Shown here piece by piece: positions 1-8,725 of a DNA stretch of 64,000 nt. Made by a program: the position numbers and the translations under genes. Numbering within the stretch: position 1 is the first letter of the stretch; each line of letters opens with the position of its first letter. The stretch lies in the NCBI GenBank assembly GCA_030537145.1, contig JAUNON010000007.1, positions 1 through 64,000 of the forward strand, in the 5' to 3' direction. The DNA is from Lachnospiraceae bacterium. GTDB taxonomy: Bacteria > Bacillota > Clostridia > Lachnospirales > Lachnospiraceae. A model generated the notes under the pieces. The model made no database searches. It was not told where the DNA came from and was given only the letters and a program-made list of their open reading frames with translations.

Positions 1-1
1 G

Positions 2-589
2 GCTTTGCAGCCTGCAAAATTAGCCCGGCCGGTGCGGATACCGGCGGCGCAGTTGAGCGGGGATCAGCTCACGGAATTATCCCGGCAGGTAAACCGCAGC
101 TTGGCCCGGCGGTTTACCATGTTTGTTCATCGGGATGCCGCCTACTACCGGAGGCTTGCGAAGGAGCAGGAGGCCTCCGGGGGCAGGCTGGAGATTTTGC
201 TTGAGGACGGCGTGCCGGTGTGCGCCCGCTGCAGCGCCAGGGAGGAATTCCCGCCCATGATGGTGCGGATTCTGGATTTGGAAGCTTTTCTGGCCGGTGT
301 GCAGACCGGGAAAGCGCAAACCTGTATCTGGCGGATCCGGGACGGACTCCTGCCGGGAAATGACGGGCTGTTTGAAGTGACACTGACCAGGCAGGGAGGA
401 AGGCTCCGGCGCCTGGAGAGGCTGCCGGGCGAAGCACGGAGAATGGAAAAACGGGAATGGGAGGCCGGAAACCGGGATGCTGGCTGCCCGGAGCCGGGGC
501 AGATTAGGGAGCTGGACATTTCCCAGGTGCCGGAGGCTTTGGGCGAGGACAATCCCTTTTTACATGCGATGATCTGTGAAGTGGTGTAG
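2..589 (+). CDS. Eis-like GNAT acetyltransferase, C-terminal part (5' end outside window)
   Basis: The reading frame is open at the left edge and no convincing start or ribosome binding site is visible, so only about the last 195 residues are present. The segment RFTMFVHRDAAYYRRL, the stretch MMVRILDLEAFL and the pattern DGLLPGNDGLFEV resemble the second half of Eis-type acetyltransferases, where a sterol-carrier-like domain follows the GNAT fold. That family acetylates amines such as aminoglycosides or lysines; the substrate here is unknown. A separate promoter follows before cysS, so the two need not be co-transcribed. The family call is moderate because the acetyl-CoA-binding half is missing. 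Confidence 0.6.
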   Translation, partial: ALQPAKLARPVRIPAAQLSGDQLTELSRQVNRSLARRFTMFVHRDAAYYRRLAKEQEASGGRLEILLEDGVPVCARCSAREEFPPMMVRILDLEAFLAGVQTGKAQTCIWRIRDGLLPGNDGLFEVTLTRQGGRLRRLERLPGEARRMEKREWEAGNRDAGCPEPGQIRELDISQVPEALGEDNPFLHAMICEVV

Positions 590-602
590 GGAACAGAAAT
601 GA

Positions 603-631
603 TTGACAAAACCTCCTGGATTGCATAGACT
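603..631 (+). promoter_or_regulatory. Vegetative promoter for the cysS-mrnC-rlmB operon
   Basis: TTGACA (603-608) and TAGACT (626-631) are separated by exactly 17 bases. The same hexamer pair and spacing occurs upstream of the tRNA-Thr gene. No T-box leader motif is seen between it and cysS. Confidence 0.7.
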
Positions 632-666
632 AAAGACATCCTGTGAAAACGAAAAAGCGGGGCTGA

Positions 667-693
667 CGCAAAATCCTGTTTTTTGATTTTGCG
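667..693. repeat. 9-bp perfect inverted repeat in the cysS leader
   Basis: CGCAAAATC (667-675) and GATTTTGCG (685-693) form a perfect hairpin with a T-rich 9-base loop. The arm sequence equals the inner part of the ends of the 178-bp repeats at 33896 and 44998, so this may be a remnant of that family. It lies between the promoter and the cysS ribosome binding site. Confidence 0.6.
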
Positions 694-724
694 ATGCGCC
701 CTCAAAGGCTGGAGAGGTGAAAAA

Positions 725-2131
725 ATGAAATTATATAACACACTGACAAAGAAAAAAGAGGAATTTGTACCGCTGGTGCCCGGTAAGGTTTCCATGTATG
801 TATGCGGCCCCACGGTTTATAATTTTATTCATATTGGCAATGCAAGGCCCATGATCGTGTTTGATACGGCCAGACGTTACATGGAGCATAAAGGCTATGA
901 GGTAAATTATGTATCCAATTTCACGGATGTGGATGACAAAATTATTGCAAAGGCCATAGAGGAAGGGGTTTCGGCCCAGGAGATATCCGAACGCTATATT
1001 AAGGAATGCAAGCAGGATATGGCGGACATGAATGTAAAGCCGGCTACGACTCATCCGCTGGCTACGCAGGAGATTGACGGAATGATTGATATGATCTCTA
1101 CCCTGATCGAAAAGGGATATGCTTATGATGTGAATGGCACGGTGTATTTCCGTACCAGAAAATTCAGCGAATACGGCAAGCTGTCTCATAAAAATCTGGA
1201 TGATCTGCGCTCCGGAGGACGGTCACTGCTGGTAACAGGAGAGGATCAGAAGGAGGATCCGCTGGATTTCGTGCTCTGGAAACCGAAGAAGGAGGGAGAG
1301 CCCTACTGGGAATCACCCTGGAGCCAGGGCCGTCCCGGCTGGCATATTGAATGCTCTGTAATGTCAAAAAAGTATCTGGGAGAGGAGATTGACATCCATG
1401 CAGGCGGCGAAGATCTGATCTTCCCTCATCATGAGAATGAGATCGCCCAGAGCGAATGCTGCAACGAAAAGATTTTTGCACGCTACTGGCTGCACAATGC
1501 GTTTTTAAATATTGATAATCGGAAGATGTCCAAATCCCTGGGAAATTTCTTTACCGTGCGGGAGATTAAGGAAAAATATGATCTGCAGGTTCTGCGCTTC
1601 TTCATGCTCAGCGCCCACTACAGAAGTCCGCTGAACTTCAGCGCAGAGCTGATGGAAAGCTCCCACAATGCGCTGGAGCGTATTGTGAATGCGGTGGATA
1701 ATCTGAAATTCCTGCAGGAAAATGCCGGAGACGGAGAGCTGACGGAACAGGAAAAGGAGGCTTTGCAGGAGGTAAGAGGGTATGCCGCCCGTTTTGACGA
1801 GGCTATGGATGATGACCTGAATACGGCAGATGCCATTTCCGTTATTTTTGAACTGGTGAAGTATGCGAATACCAGTGTTTCCGGAGAAAATACAAAAGCC
1901 TTTGTTCAAACCGTGCGGGATGCGATCCTGGAGCTGGGAGATGTGCTGGGCCTGATTCTGGAGAAGAAGGAAGAAATCCTGGAGTCTGATATTGAAAAGC
2001 TGATCGAGGAGCGGCAGGCGGCCAGAAAGGCGAAGAATTTTGCCCGGGCAGATGAGATCCGTAATCAGCTTCTGGAAAAGGGCATTGTACTTTTGGATAC
2101 CAGAGAGGGTGTAAAATGGAAGAAGGCGTAA
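725..2131 (+). CDS. cysS: Cysteinyl-tRNA synthetase
   Basis: Class I aminoacyl-tRNA synthetase that charges tRNA-Cys with cysteine in the cytoplasm. Of 468 residues, the N-terminal Rossmann core carries CGPTVYN with zinc ligand Cys27, the HIGH-type box HIGN at 36-39, a further zinc site in HIECS and the [13 protein letters not shown] region, and the KMSKS loop near residue 265. A helical anticodon-binding domain makes up the C-terminus. ATG 725 is preferred to an upstream in-frame codon at 683 because GGAGAGGTG lies just before it and the family begins MKLYNT. The end overlaps mrnC by 16 bases, the usual Firmicutes arrangement. Confidence 0.97.
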   Translation: MKLYNTLTKKKEEFVPLVPGKVSMYVCGPTVYNFIHIGNARPMIVFDTARRYMEHKGYEVNYVSNFTDVDDKIIAKAIEEGVSAQEISERYIKECKQDMADMNVKPATTHPLATQEIDGMIDMISTLIEKGYAYDVNGTVYFRTRKFSEYGKLSHKNLDDLRSGGRSLLVTGEDQKEDPLDFVLWKPKKEGEPYWESPWSQGRPGWHIECSVMSKKYLGEEIDIHAGGEDLIFPHHENEIAQSECCNEKIFARYWLHNAFLNIDNRKMSKSLGNFFTVREIKEKYDLQVLRFFMLSAHYRSPLNFSAELMESSHNALERIVNAVDNLKFLQENAGDGELTEQEKEALQEVRGYAARFDEAMDDDLNTADAISVIFELVKYANTSVSGENTKAFVQTVRDAILELGDVLGLILEKKEEILESDIEKLIEERQAARKAKNFARADEIRNQLLEKGIVLLDTREGVKWKKA

Positions 2132-2571
2132 ACGGCGCAGGAGCGGGAGGAGAGGACTATTTGACTCAGGCTTTCCGGCTTCCCGGACGGGCCTGGGATC
2201 AGTATTCCCCTCTGACACTGGCTTACATCGGCGATGCCGTATACGATGTGATCATCCGCACCGTGCTGGTGAAGCAGGCCAACACCCAGACTGCGAAGCT
2301 GCACAAGAAAGCCTGCGCCCTGGTAAGGGCAGGTACGCAGGCGGAGATGATCGGGGCGCTTCTGCCCCATCTGACGGAGGAGGAAGCGGGCGTATATCGA
2401 CGGGGACACAATGCAAAGCCCTACAATACTGCCAAAAATGCCAGCCGCAGAGAATATCTGGAGGCTACGGGCTTCGAGGCGCTGATCGGATATCTGTATC
2501 TGAAGGGAGACTATCAGCGGCTGATCGATCTGATACGGCTGGGTTTAAAGGAGAGCGGCCATGAGCTATGA
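2116..2571 (+). CDS. mrnC: Mini-ribonuclease 3
   Basis: Small RNase III-type nuclease lacking a double-stranded-RNA-binding domain; in Bacillus the family matures the ends of 23S rRNA. The 151 residues hold the RNase III signature [12 protein letters not shown], whose Asp is catalytic, and the second acidic region [14 protein letters not shown]. The start overlaps the end of cysS and the stop overlaps the rlmB start, so the three genes are probably translationally coupled. The order cysS-mrnC-rlmB is conserved in Firmicutes and supports the call. Confidence 0.93.
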   Translation: MEEGVNGAGAGGEDYLTQAFRLPGRAWDQYSPLTLAYIGDAVYDVIIRTVLVKQANTQTAKLHKKACALVRAGTQAEMIGALLPHLTEEEAGVYRRGHNAKPYNTAKNASRREYLEATGFEALIGYLYLKGDYQRLIDLIRLGLKESGHEL

Positions 2572-3301
2572 GGAGCAGAAAATAGAAGGAAGAAATGCGG
2601 TGTTGGAAGCGTTCCGATCGGGAAAGACCATTGATAAGCTGACGGTACAGCAGGGACTGCAGGACGGTCCTATCCTTTCCATTATTCGGGAAGCAAAAAA
2701 GCATGATACGATCATCAATTATGTAAAAAAAGAACGACTGGATCAGATGTCTGAAACGGGGAAGCACCAGGGCGTGATCGCCCAGGCAGCATCCTATGAA
2801 TACGCTTCGGTGGAGGATATTCTTGCGGCAGCAAGAGAAAAGGGAGAGCCCCCCTTTCTTTTTCTGCTGGACGGCATAGAGGATCCTCACAACCTGGGAG
2901 CTATTATCCGTACGGCTAATCTGGCAGGCGCACACGGGGTAATTATTCCGAAAAGGCGGGCTGCCGGGCTGACAGCTACCGTGGCCAGAACCTCTGCCGG
3001 GGCGCTGAATTATACTCCGGTGGCGAAGGTAAATAATCTGAATACGGTAATTGAGGAGCTGAAGCGGGAAGGATTGTGGTTTGTCTGTGCCGATATGGGC
3101 GGAGAGCTGATGTACCGGCTGGATCTGAAGGGTCCCATCGGACTGGTAATTGGAAATGAGGGGGAGGGTGTGAGCCGCTTGGTGAAGGAAAAATGCGACT
3201 TTACAGCTTCCATTCCCATGAAGGGAAATATCGATTCTTTGAATGCATCTGTGGCCGCCGGGGTGCTGGCCTATGAGATCGTCCGCCAGCGTATGATATA
3301 A
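2561..3301 (+). CDS. rlmB: 23S rRNA (guanosine-2'-O-)-methyltransferase, RlmB type
   Basis: SpoU-family SAM-dependent ribose methyltransferase, expected to modify the 23S rRNA peptidyl-transferase region. The 246 residues start with a substrate-binding domain (IEGRNAVLEAF), then the trefoil-knot SPOUT fold with all three SpoU motifs: NLGAIIRTANLAGAHG, GLVIGNEGEGVS and IPMKGNIDSLNASVA. ATG 2561 overlaps the mrnC stop. Exact target position cannot be read from sequence; TrmH-type paralogues are an alternative, but the genomic position favours RlmB. Confidence 0.92.
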   Translation: MSYEEQKIEGRNAVLEAFRSGKTIDKLTVQQGLQDGPILSIIREAKKHDTIINYVKKERLDQMSETGKHQGVIAQAASYEYASVEDILAAAREKGEPPFLFLLDGIEDPHNLGAIIRTANLAGAHGVIIPKRRAAGLTATVARTSAGALNYTPVAKVNNLNTVIEELKREGLWFVCADMGGELMYRLDLKGPIGLVIGNEGEGVSRLVKEKCDFTASIPMKGNIDSLNASVAAGVLAYEIVRQRMI

Positions 3302-3310
3302 GGGAAAAGT

Positions 3311-4753
3311 ATGCCTGAAATGAGAAGAAAAAGAAAGAAAACAGTTGCGGAATTTCTGCGGGATATGCAGGGAAAGGAAGAGAGGCACAAAAAAAAGTGG
3401 ACCTCGCTTCAGATTATGGTGCCCGGATTTCTGTGCATCATTCTTTTTGGAGCATTTCTTCTGATGCTGCCGATATGCAATGCCGACGGAGCATGGCTGA
3501 ATTTTACGGACGCTTTGTTTACCGCCTGCACCTGCGTCTGCGTGACCGGCCTGGTAACTGTGGTTCCGGCAGTGCAGTTTACCCTGCTGGGGAAGCTGGT
3601 TATGCTGTTTTTGATTCAGATCGGAGGCTGGGGTGTCATCGTGTGCGCCATGTGGTTTCTGGTGCTGTTAAAACGCAGAATCTCACTGAATGCCCGGGTG
3701 ATCATCCGGGATTATTTCAATATGGATACCATGAGCGGCCTGGTGCGGATGCTGATTTATGTGGTAAAGGCCAGTCTTGTGGTGGAAGGAGCCGGAGCGG
3801 TTTGCTATTCCTTTTATTTTGTGCCCCATTATGGACTTCTGCGGGGCTGCTGGTACGGCATTTTCCATTCGGTATCCGCCTTCTGTAATGCAGGAATCGA
3901 TATTCTGGGCGATGCCAGCCTGGCACCCTTCCGGGGAAATGTCTGGATGAATCTGGTGACGATGGCGTTGATTCTCCTGGGCGGGCTGGGCTTTATGGTA
4001 TGGCGGGATCTGACTGGCTTCCTGAAACGTATTTTTATCAAAAAGGACGGCCTTAGAAAGGCAGTTCGGGAGCTTCAGCTTCAGACGAAGCTAGTGGTGG
4101 TTATGACGGCGGCTTTGCTGGTATTGGGAACTTTGCTTATCTTTGCAGTGGAGCAGGACAATCCGGAGACGCTTGGCTCTCTGCCCTTGGGGCAGAAATG
4201 GATGGCGGCCCTGTTTCAGTCTGTTACTACCCGGACAGCCGGCTTTTTTACCATCTCTCAGGGAGGGCTGCGGGAGGCCTCGAAGATGATCTGCTGTGTG
4301 CTGATGTTTATCGGAGGATCACCGGTGGGAACCGCCGGAGGTGTGAAAACAGTGACGGCAGCAGTGCTGCTTCTGACCTGCTGGTCCATTCTGAAGGGAC
4401 ACCGGGATACGGAATGCTTCCAAAGGAAGATTGCGGACAGCACCGTGCGGATGGCAGTGGTGGTATTTTTGGTGGGGCTAATGCTGACCCTGGTGGGAAC
4501 AATCGGGATTTCTGTATTGGAGCCTGAGGTATCCGCCATGGAAGGACTGTATGAGGTGGTCTCTGCCACTGCGACAGTGGGTCTGACGGCGGGAATTACT
4601 CCGGGGCTTTCGACACCCGGAAAATATTTGATTATCCTGCTGATGTATCTGGGGCGTATCGGACCGATCACACTGCCCATGATGATGGCGGCGAAGCTTG
4701 GCAGGAAAAAGGATAAGCGCACGCTGCCGGAGGAGCATATCGTGGTAGGATAA
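3311..4753 (+). CDS. Potassium uptake channel subunit, TrkH/KtrB family
   Basis: Integral membrane K+ translocating subunit of a Trk/Ktr uptake system. The 480 residues begin with about 30 basic cytoplasmic residues, then four MPM repeats whose selectivity-filter glycines are visible in CVCVTGLVTV, SAFCNAGID, TTRTAGFF and TATVGLTAG. The neighbouring TrkA-type gene, 52 bases downstream, encodes the cytoplasmic gating ring. Ribosome binding is weak (AGGGAAA before the ATG). The short N-terminal region favours KtrB over the longer TrkH of proteobacteria. Confidence 0.93.
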   Translation: MPEMRRKRKKTVAEFLRDMQGKEERHKKKWTSLQIMVPGFLCIILFGAFLLMLPICNADGAWLNFTDALFTACTCVCVTGLVTVVPAVQFTLLGKLVMLFLIQIGGWGVIVCAMWFLVLLKRRISLNARVIIRDYFNMDTMSGLVRMLIYVVKASLVVEGAGAVCYSFYFVPHYGLLRGCWYGIFHSVSAFCNAGIDILGDASLAPFRGNVWMNLVTMALILLGGLGFMVWRDLTGFLKRIFIKKDGLRKAVRELQLQTKLVVVMTAALLVLGTLLIFAVEQDNPETLGSLPLGQKWMAALFQSVTTRTAGFFTISQGGLREASKMICCVLMFIGGSPVGTAGGVKTVTAAVLLLTCWSILKGHRDTECFQRKIADSTVRMAVVVFLVGLMLTLVGTIGISVLEPEVSAMEGLYEVVSATATVGLTAGITPGLSTPGKYLIILLMYLGRIGPITLPMMMAAKLGRKKDKRTLPEEHIVVG

Positions 4754-4805
4754 TGGAGAGAGTACCGGTCAGGCTTCCGGGTCTGCCGCAAAGGAGAGGA
4801 TCGAA

Positions 4806-5453
4806 ATGAAAAAACAGTATGTAGTATTTGGAATAGGAAGATTTGGCGCCAGCGTAGCCCGCACACTGGAGAATAACGGCTGCCAGGTGATCGCAGTGGA
4901 TAAGGATCCGGAAAAAATCCAGATGATTGCGGATGATGTCAGCTATGCCATGACTGCCGATGTGGAGGAGCCGGAGGCCATCGCCAGCCTGGGCTTGAAA
5001 AATGTGGACGGAGCCGTGATTACCATGGTCAATAACATGGAGGCCAGTATCGTGGTGGCCATGATGTGTCAGGAGATGGGCCTGAAATACATCATTGTCC
5101 GGGCAAAAAATGATATTCATGGCCGGATCCTGGAAAAGATCGGAGTCAGCAAGGTGGTATACCCGGAACAGGAGATGGGTGTCCGGATTGGACGCTATAT
5201 TGCGGCGCAGGATTTTATGGATTGGATCGCCCTTTCGCCGGAATTCTCCCTGGTGGAGATGATGACCCCGCCGGAATGGGTAGGAAGGTCTCTGGTGGAG
5301 CTGGATCTGCGCAGCCGGTATGGCTTTAACGTGGTGGGCATGAAAAACGGCAGTGAAATGGTGATGGGGGTTGACCCGGAAAAGCCGCTGGAGCAAAATG
5401 TGGTATTGTACGTGATTGGAAAAAATTCAGATCTGGAAAAGTTTCAGGATTAG
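4806..5453 (+). CDS. Potassium channel regulatory subunit, TrkA/KtrA family
   Basis: Cytoplasmic ring protein that gates the adjacent K+ channel in response to nucleotides. Residues 1-135 form an RCK/TrkA-N Rossmann domain with the fingerprint GIGRFGASVARTL; roughly 140-215 form a TrkA-C domain. At 215 residues it has the single-RCK KtrA size and is not the duplicated proteobacterial TrkA. A clear AAAGGAGAGG ribosome binding site precedes ATG 4806. It forms a two-gene unit with the channel gene just upstream. Confidence 0.93.
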   Translation: MKKQYVVFGIGRFGASVARTLENNGCQVIAVDKDPEKIQMIADDVSYAMTADVEEPEAIASLGLKNVDGAVITMVNNMEASIVVAMMCQEMGLKYIIVRAKNDIHGRILEKIGVSKVVYPEQEMGVRIGRYIAAQDFMDWIALSPEFSLVEMMTPPEWVGRSLVELDLRSRYGFNVVGMKNGSEMVMGVDPEKPLEQNVVLYVIGKNSDLEKFQD

Positions 5454-5532
5454 GCGGAAGCTTCTGCTGAAAGTGCGGGAAAAGATAAAAAAACAAACCT
5501 ACGGAAAAGATCTAAAAAAACAAAAAACGGGA

Positions 5533-5561
5533 TTGACAAGCTCGGACTTATGTGGTAGACT
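5533..5561 (+). promoter_or_regulatory. Promoter of tRNA-Thr
   Basis: TTGACA (5533-5538), 17-base spacer, TAGACT (5556-5561). The predicted transcript would start about 23 bases before the mature tRNA. Confidence 0.75.
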
Positions 5562-5590
5562 CTTTTCTTGTAGCGGGCAAAACCGCACAG

Positions 5591-5663
5591 GCTGCTGTGG
5601 CTCAGTCGGTAGAGCGTCACATTGGTAATGTGGAGGTCACGGGTCCGATTCCCGTCAGCAGCT
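5591..5663 (+). tRNA. tRNA-Thr (anticodon GGT)
   Basis: Full cloverleaf of 73 bases: acceptor GCTGCTG pairs with CAGCAGC, D stem GCTC/GAGC, anticodon stem TCACA/TGTGG with loop TTGGTAA giving anticodon GGT, and T arm ACGGG/CCCGT. CCA is not encoded. A promoter lies upstream and a terminator 19 bases downstream, so it is a single-gene unit. Confidence 0.97.
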
Positions 5664-5681
5664 TCATACAAAAGATAAAGA

Positions 5682-5708
5682 AAAGCTCAGTATTTACTGG
5701 GCTTTTTT
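5682..5708 (+). terminator. Rho-independent terminator of tRNA-Thr
   Basis: AGCTCAGT pairs with ACTGGGCT (one G-T pair) around a 4-base loop and ends in a run of six T. Confidence 0.85.
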
Positions 5709-6104
5709 GATTCCAGGGGAAAGAGTGATTACAGCGCAAAGCGTTGCTGTGCGTGTGAACAATTCAGTCCAACGGTTCTTCCCGTAATAACAGAAGCCTA
5801 AGATATTCACCTAAAATATAAAGAATGCCACATTGAAAACATTCCGAAACAAAATATAATGAAATTGTTCATGAAGATCTTATGGCTACTACAGACAGAC
5901 AGTAATCTGTCTTTTTGTGATATAATCATAAAATTATTTTATGAATAATTATTTATCGAAATTACGGTATATTAATTTTTGAAAGACAAGAGTTTTCTGC
6001 GGCTGCTTTTTATCCTTTCCAAATAAGATAATTTAGTTTATTATTAATATAGATATAACTAAAACTATAGGGAACGGGCGGTCGATTTCTTTAGAGGAGT
6101 GAAT
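5709..6104. other. AT-rich intergenic region before the response regulator
   Basis: No gene is seen in this stretch of about 400 bases. It holds a weak hairpin (AGACAG with CTGTCT then five T, around 5893-5915), a TATAAT at 5921-5926 without a good partner at -35, and a perfect AT palindrome CATAAAATTATTTTATG at 5927-5943. These could be control sites for the two-component operon that starts at 6105. Confidence 0.4.
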
Positions 6105-7703
6105 ATGCAGGCAGGAAAGTTAAGAGTTTTGATAGCGGATGATGAATTCCGGATTGCAAAGCTAATTGAAAAACTGATTCATTGGGATGAGCTTCGACTG
6201 GAATGTGTGGGCCTTGTAGATAATGGTGAGACGGCTCTGGAAATGATTCAGGAATTGAGGCCGAATATTGTCATTACAGATATTCGTATGCCGAAGATCA
6301 ATGGATTGGATTTGATCCGCATGACCAGAGATCTGAATTTGGACACTAAGTTTATTGTAGTCAGCGGATATAAGGAATTTGAGTATGCTCACCGGGCACT
6401 GCAGTATGAAGTAGACAGTTATTTGCTAAAGCCCATCAAGGAAACAGAGCTGAATGATATTTTGCGCCGTATCTGTGAGAAAAAGAATCGGGAAAGGGAA
6501 TGCATTATAGAGCGAAAGCAGATGGAGCAGACTGTGAGTGAAAGCGAATGGATCATCCGCAGGGATTTTCTCAAAAACATCATTGACCAGGAGGAGAGCT
6601 CTGTTTTGGAGGATTACAGGATACAGCTTGAGGGCGAGCTGTATCGGGGAATTGATATCAAGCTGGATTACGTGGACTATCATCTGGTAAATCATAAGCA
6701 GGACCGTATTACCGTAGAGCGTATCCACGAGATCGTGAAGGGGATCCTGAAGCCCATTGCCAGAGAAATATTAATCTGTGAGAAGGAGTTTCTGCATATC
6801 TACTGTCTGTTTAACTATGATGCGACAAATGCGATTGACGTAAATGACGGAATCAACGGCATTCTCTCGGAGATACAGGAATATCTGCTTGAATTTGAAC
6901 GCTATGAGGTGACGATCGGTATTGGCAGGGAGAAGCAGGACTTTGGCGACATCCGCTTTTCTATTAAAGAGGCTCATAGAGCGGTTGGCTCCCGGATTAA
7001 ACTTGGAACCGGACGGCTCATTTATGCGGATACATTGCCTGCGCCGAAGCAGGGAAAGGAATCTCTCAAGCAGTACAGCGAAACGCTTTTTGCTGCTTTT
7101 GACAGCTACTCGGTGAAAAAACTGGAGCAGAGCATTGACCAGATTTATCGTGTCTATATGGAGGATGCTGCGCTGGATTATTCGGTTTGCTATGATATGG
7201 TGGAGGAATTGCTGGAGCTGATTTTTCATCATATTGATGTGGATCAGGAGGATATGCAGAAGTTTCAGAAGAGAATTATGGATGAGTGCCAGCATTGTTT
7301 TTCCGTAAGCGGGATAAAGAATTGCCTGAAAAAGGAGCTGGGGGATTATATACAGGCAAGCCTGGCTGCGGTAGAAGCGGAATCAACGAAGCCGATCCGG
7401 CAGGCAAAAAAATATATTGATGAGCATTATTCAGAAAAGATACTCCTGGAAGATATTGCGGATATCGTTGGATTAAATCCGGTGTATTTCAGTGTTTTGT
7501 TTAAGAAGGAGACAGATATGAACTTCAGCACATATCTGGTCACGGTGCGGATGAATCGGGCAAAGGAAATGCTTTGCAATACGAATGAAACGATTGCTAC
7601 GATCGGAGAACTGGTTGGGTATCGGGATTCCCGGTATTTCAGCCAGACGTTTACGAAGGTGGTGGGGGTAAAACCGGCGTTGTACCGGAGGCTGCATTCT
7701 TAG
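6105..7703 (+). CDS. AraC-family response regulator (YesN type)
   Basis: Cytoplasmic DNA-binding response regulator of 532 residues. Residues 1-125 form a receiver with the acidic pair Asp12/Asp13, phospho-acceptor Asp59 (VITDIRMP) and the Lys of LLKPI. A long middle region of about 300 residues follows, as in YesN-type regulators, and then two AraC helix-turn-helix motifs at the C-terminus (LEDIADIVGLNPVYFS and TIGELVGYRDSRYFSQ). ATG 6105 is chosen because AGAGGAG lies five bases before it; an in-frame GTG at 6099 overlaps that site. It is followed after nine bases by its kinase gene and probably controls the sugar operon from 10293. Confidence 0.93.
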   Translation: MQAGKLRVLIADDEFRIAKLIEKLIHWDELRLECVGLVDNGETALEMIQELRPNIVITDIRMPKINGLDLIRMTRDLNLDTKFIVVSGYKEFEYAHRALQYEVDSYLLKPIKETELNDILRRICEKKNRERECIIERKQMEQTVSESEWIIRRDFLKNIIDQEESSVLEDYRIQLEGELYRGIDIKLDYVDYHLVNHKQDRITVERIHEIVKGILKPIAREILICEKEFLHIYCLFNYDATNAIDVNDGINGILSEIQEYLLEFERYEVTIGIGREKQDFGDIRFSIKEAHRAVGSRIKLGTGRLIYADTLPAPKQGKESLKQYSETLFAAFDSYSVKKLEQSIDQIYRVYMEDAALDYSVCYDMVEELLELIFHHIDVDQEDMQKFQKRIMDECQHCFSVSGIKNCLKKELGDYIQASLAAVEAESTKPIRQAKKYIDEHYSEKILLEDIADIVGLNPVYFSVLFKKETDMNFSTYLVTVRMNRAKEMLCNTNETIATIGELVGYRDSRYFSQTFTKVVGVKPALYRRLHS

Positions 7704-7712
7704 GAGGAAATT

Positions 7713-8723
7713 ATGAAACTCGGAGAGAGAGTTCGGATTTTTATCTTTTCAGAGATAATATTGTTTTCTGCCTCTGTGATTTGCGACAGGTTTTTCAGCG
7801 GGAATATGGTCTTGTTCGGTGTGGAAGGCGTAATTCAGATCGGATTGCTTTTATATGGAATCTTCCGGATATTGGTGCCGTTTCGCAGATTCGATGAAGG
7901 GCTGAATAAGCTTCAGAAGGAAGAAACGGTGGACGAGTCATTTTGTGAAAGCATGCAGGATGTTCCATACAGAAAAGAATTGGAGATGATTTTGAAGCGC
8001 TATGCGGCTCAGAAAACCAGGCAGAATCTGGCGCAGATTCTGGACAAGCAGATGGAGCTGACGGCGCTGCAGAGTCAGATTAATCCCCACTTTCTTTATA
8101 ATACGCTGGATACCATTCGGGGACAGGCTTTGATCGATGGCAATAAGGAAATTGCCCGGATGGTGGAAGCCCTGTCCTCTTTTTTTCGTTATAGCATCAG
8201 CCGTAAGGGAAACCTGGTAACGCTGAGAGATGAACTGGCAAATATCAATAACTATATGCTCATTCAGCGCTATCGTTTTAACAATCGTTTTTCGCTGGAA
8301 ATTATTATTGATGAGGAAGATAAGGTCGCATACGATTATCTCATTCCGAGGCTGATCGTCCAGCCGGTTGTGGAAAATGCTATTTTTCACGGTCTGGAAG
8401 AAAAACTGGAGGGAGGAAAGGTCACCATTGAGGTGATTGTAACAGAAAAGAACTTGATTCTGATGATATCTGACAATGGAAAGGGAATGGAACGGAAGGC
8501 GCTCAATGCGCTCAATGAACGTATCTGCTCCAATAACCGTGGGCTAGAGGATACGATGACGGGAAATCAGCGCAGTACGGGGATCGCCCTTCCCAATATT
8601 CACCGGCGGATTCAACTGCTGTTTGGAGAAGAGTATGGCGTTCATGTTTACAGCACCATAGGTCAGGGAACCGATGTAGAGATAGTGATTCCGGCTGATT
8701 ATAATAAAGAAAGAGGAGCATAA
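7713..8723 (+). CDS. Sensor histidine kinase, LytS/YesM type
   Basis: Membrane-bound sensor kinase of 336 residues, partner of the preceding regulator. Two hydrophobic segments lie at about 8-24 and 33-54 with almost no extracellular loop, so it has no large external sensor domain and may sense through another protein. The His-kinase box contains phospho-acceptor His126 (QINPHFLYNTLDTI). The ATPase domain shows VENAIFHGLEEK, DNGKGM and a final GQGTDVEIVIP. It is separated from the next gene by only two bases. Confidence 0.92.
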   Translation: MKLGERVRIFIFSEIILFSASVICDRFFSGNMVLFGVEGVIQIGLLLYGIFRILVPFRRFDEGLNKLQKEETVDESFCESMQDVPYRKELEMILKRYAAQKTRQNLAQILDKQMELTALQSQINPHFLYNTLDTIRGQALIDGNKEIARMVEALSSFFRYSISRKGNLVTLRDELANINNYMLIQRYRFNNRFSLEIIIDEEDKVAYDYLIPRLIVQPVVENAIFHGLEEKLEGGKVTIEVIVTEKNLILMISDNGKGMERKALNALNERICSNNRGLEDTMTGNQRSTGIALPNIHRRIQLLFGEEYGVHVYSTIGQGTDVEIVIPADYNKERGA

Positions 8724-8725
8724 GG

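Noticed and set aside
590..724. T-box leader for cysS
   Set aside because: The T-box sequence and specifier structure are missing; only a promoter and a short inverted repeat are present.
145..813. Long minus-strand reading frames opposite the Eis-like gene and cysS
   Set aside because: They are antisense to better supported genes, have no ribosome binding sites and show no family motifs.
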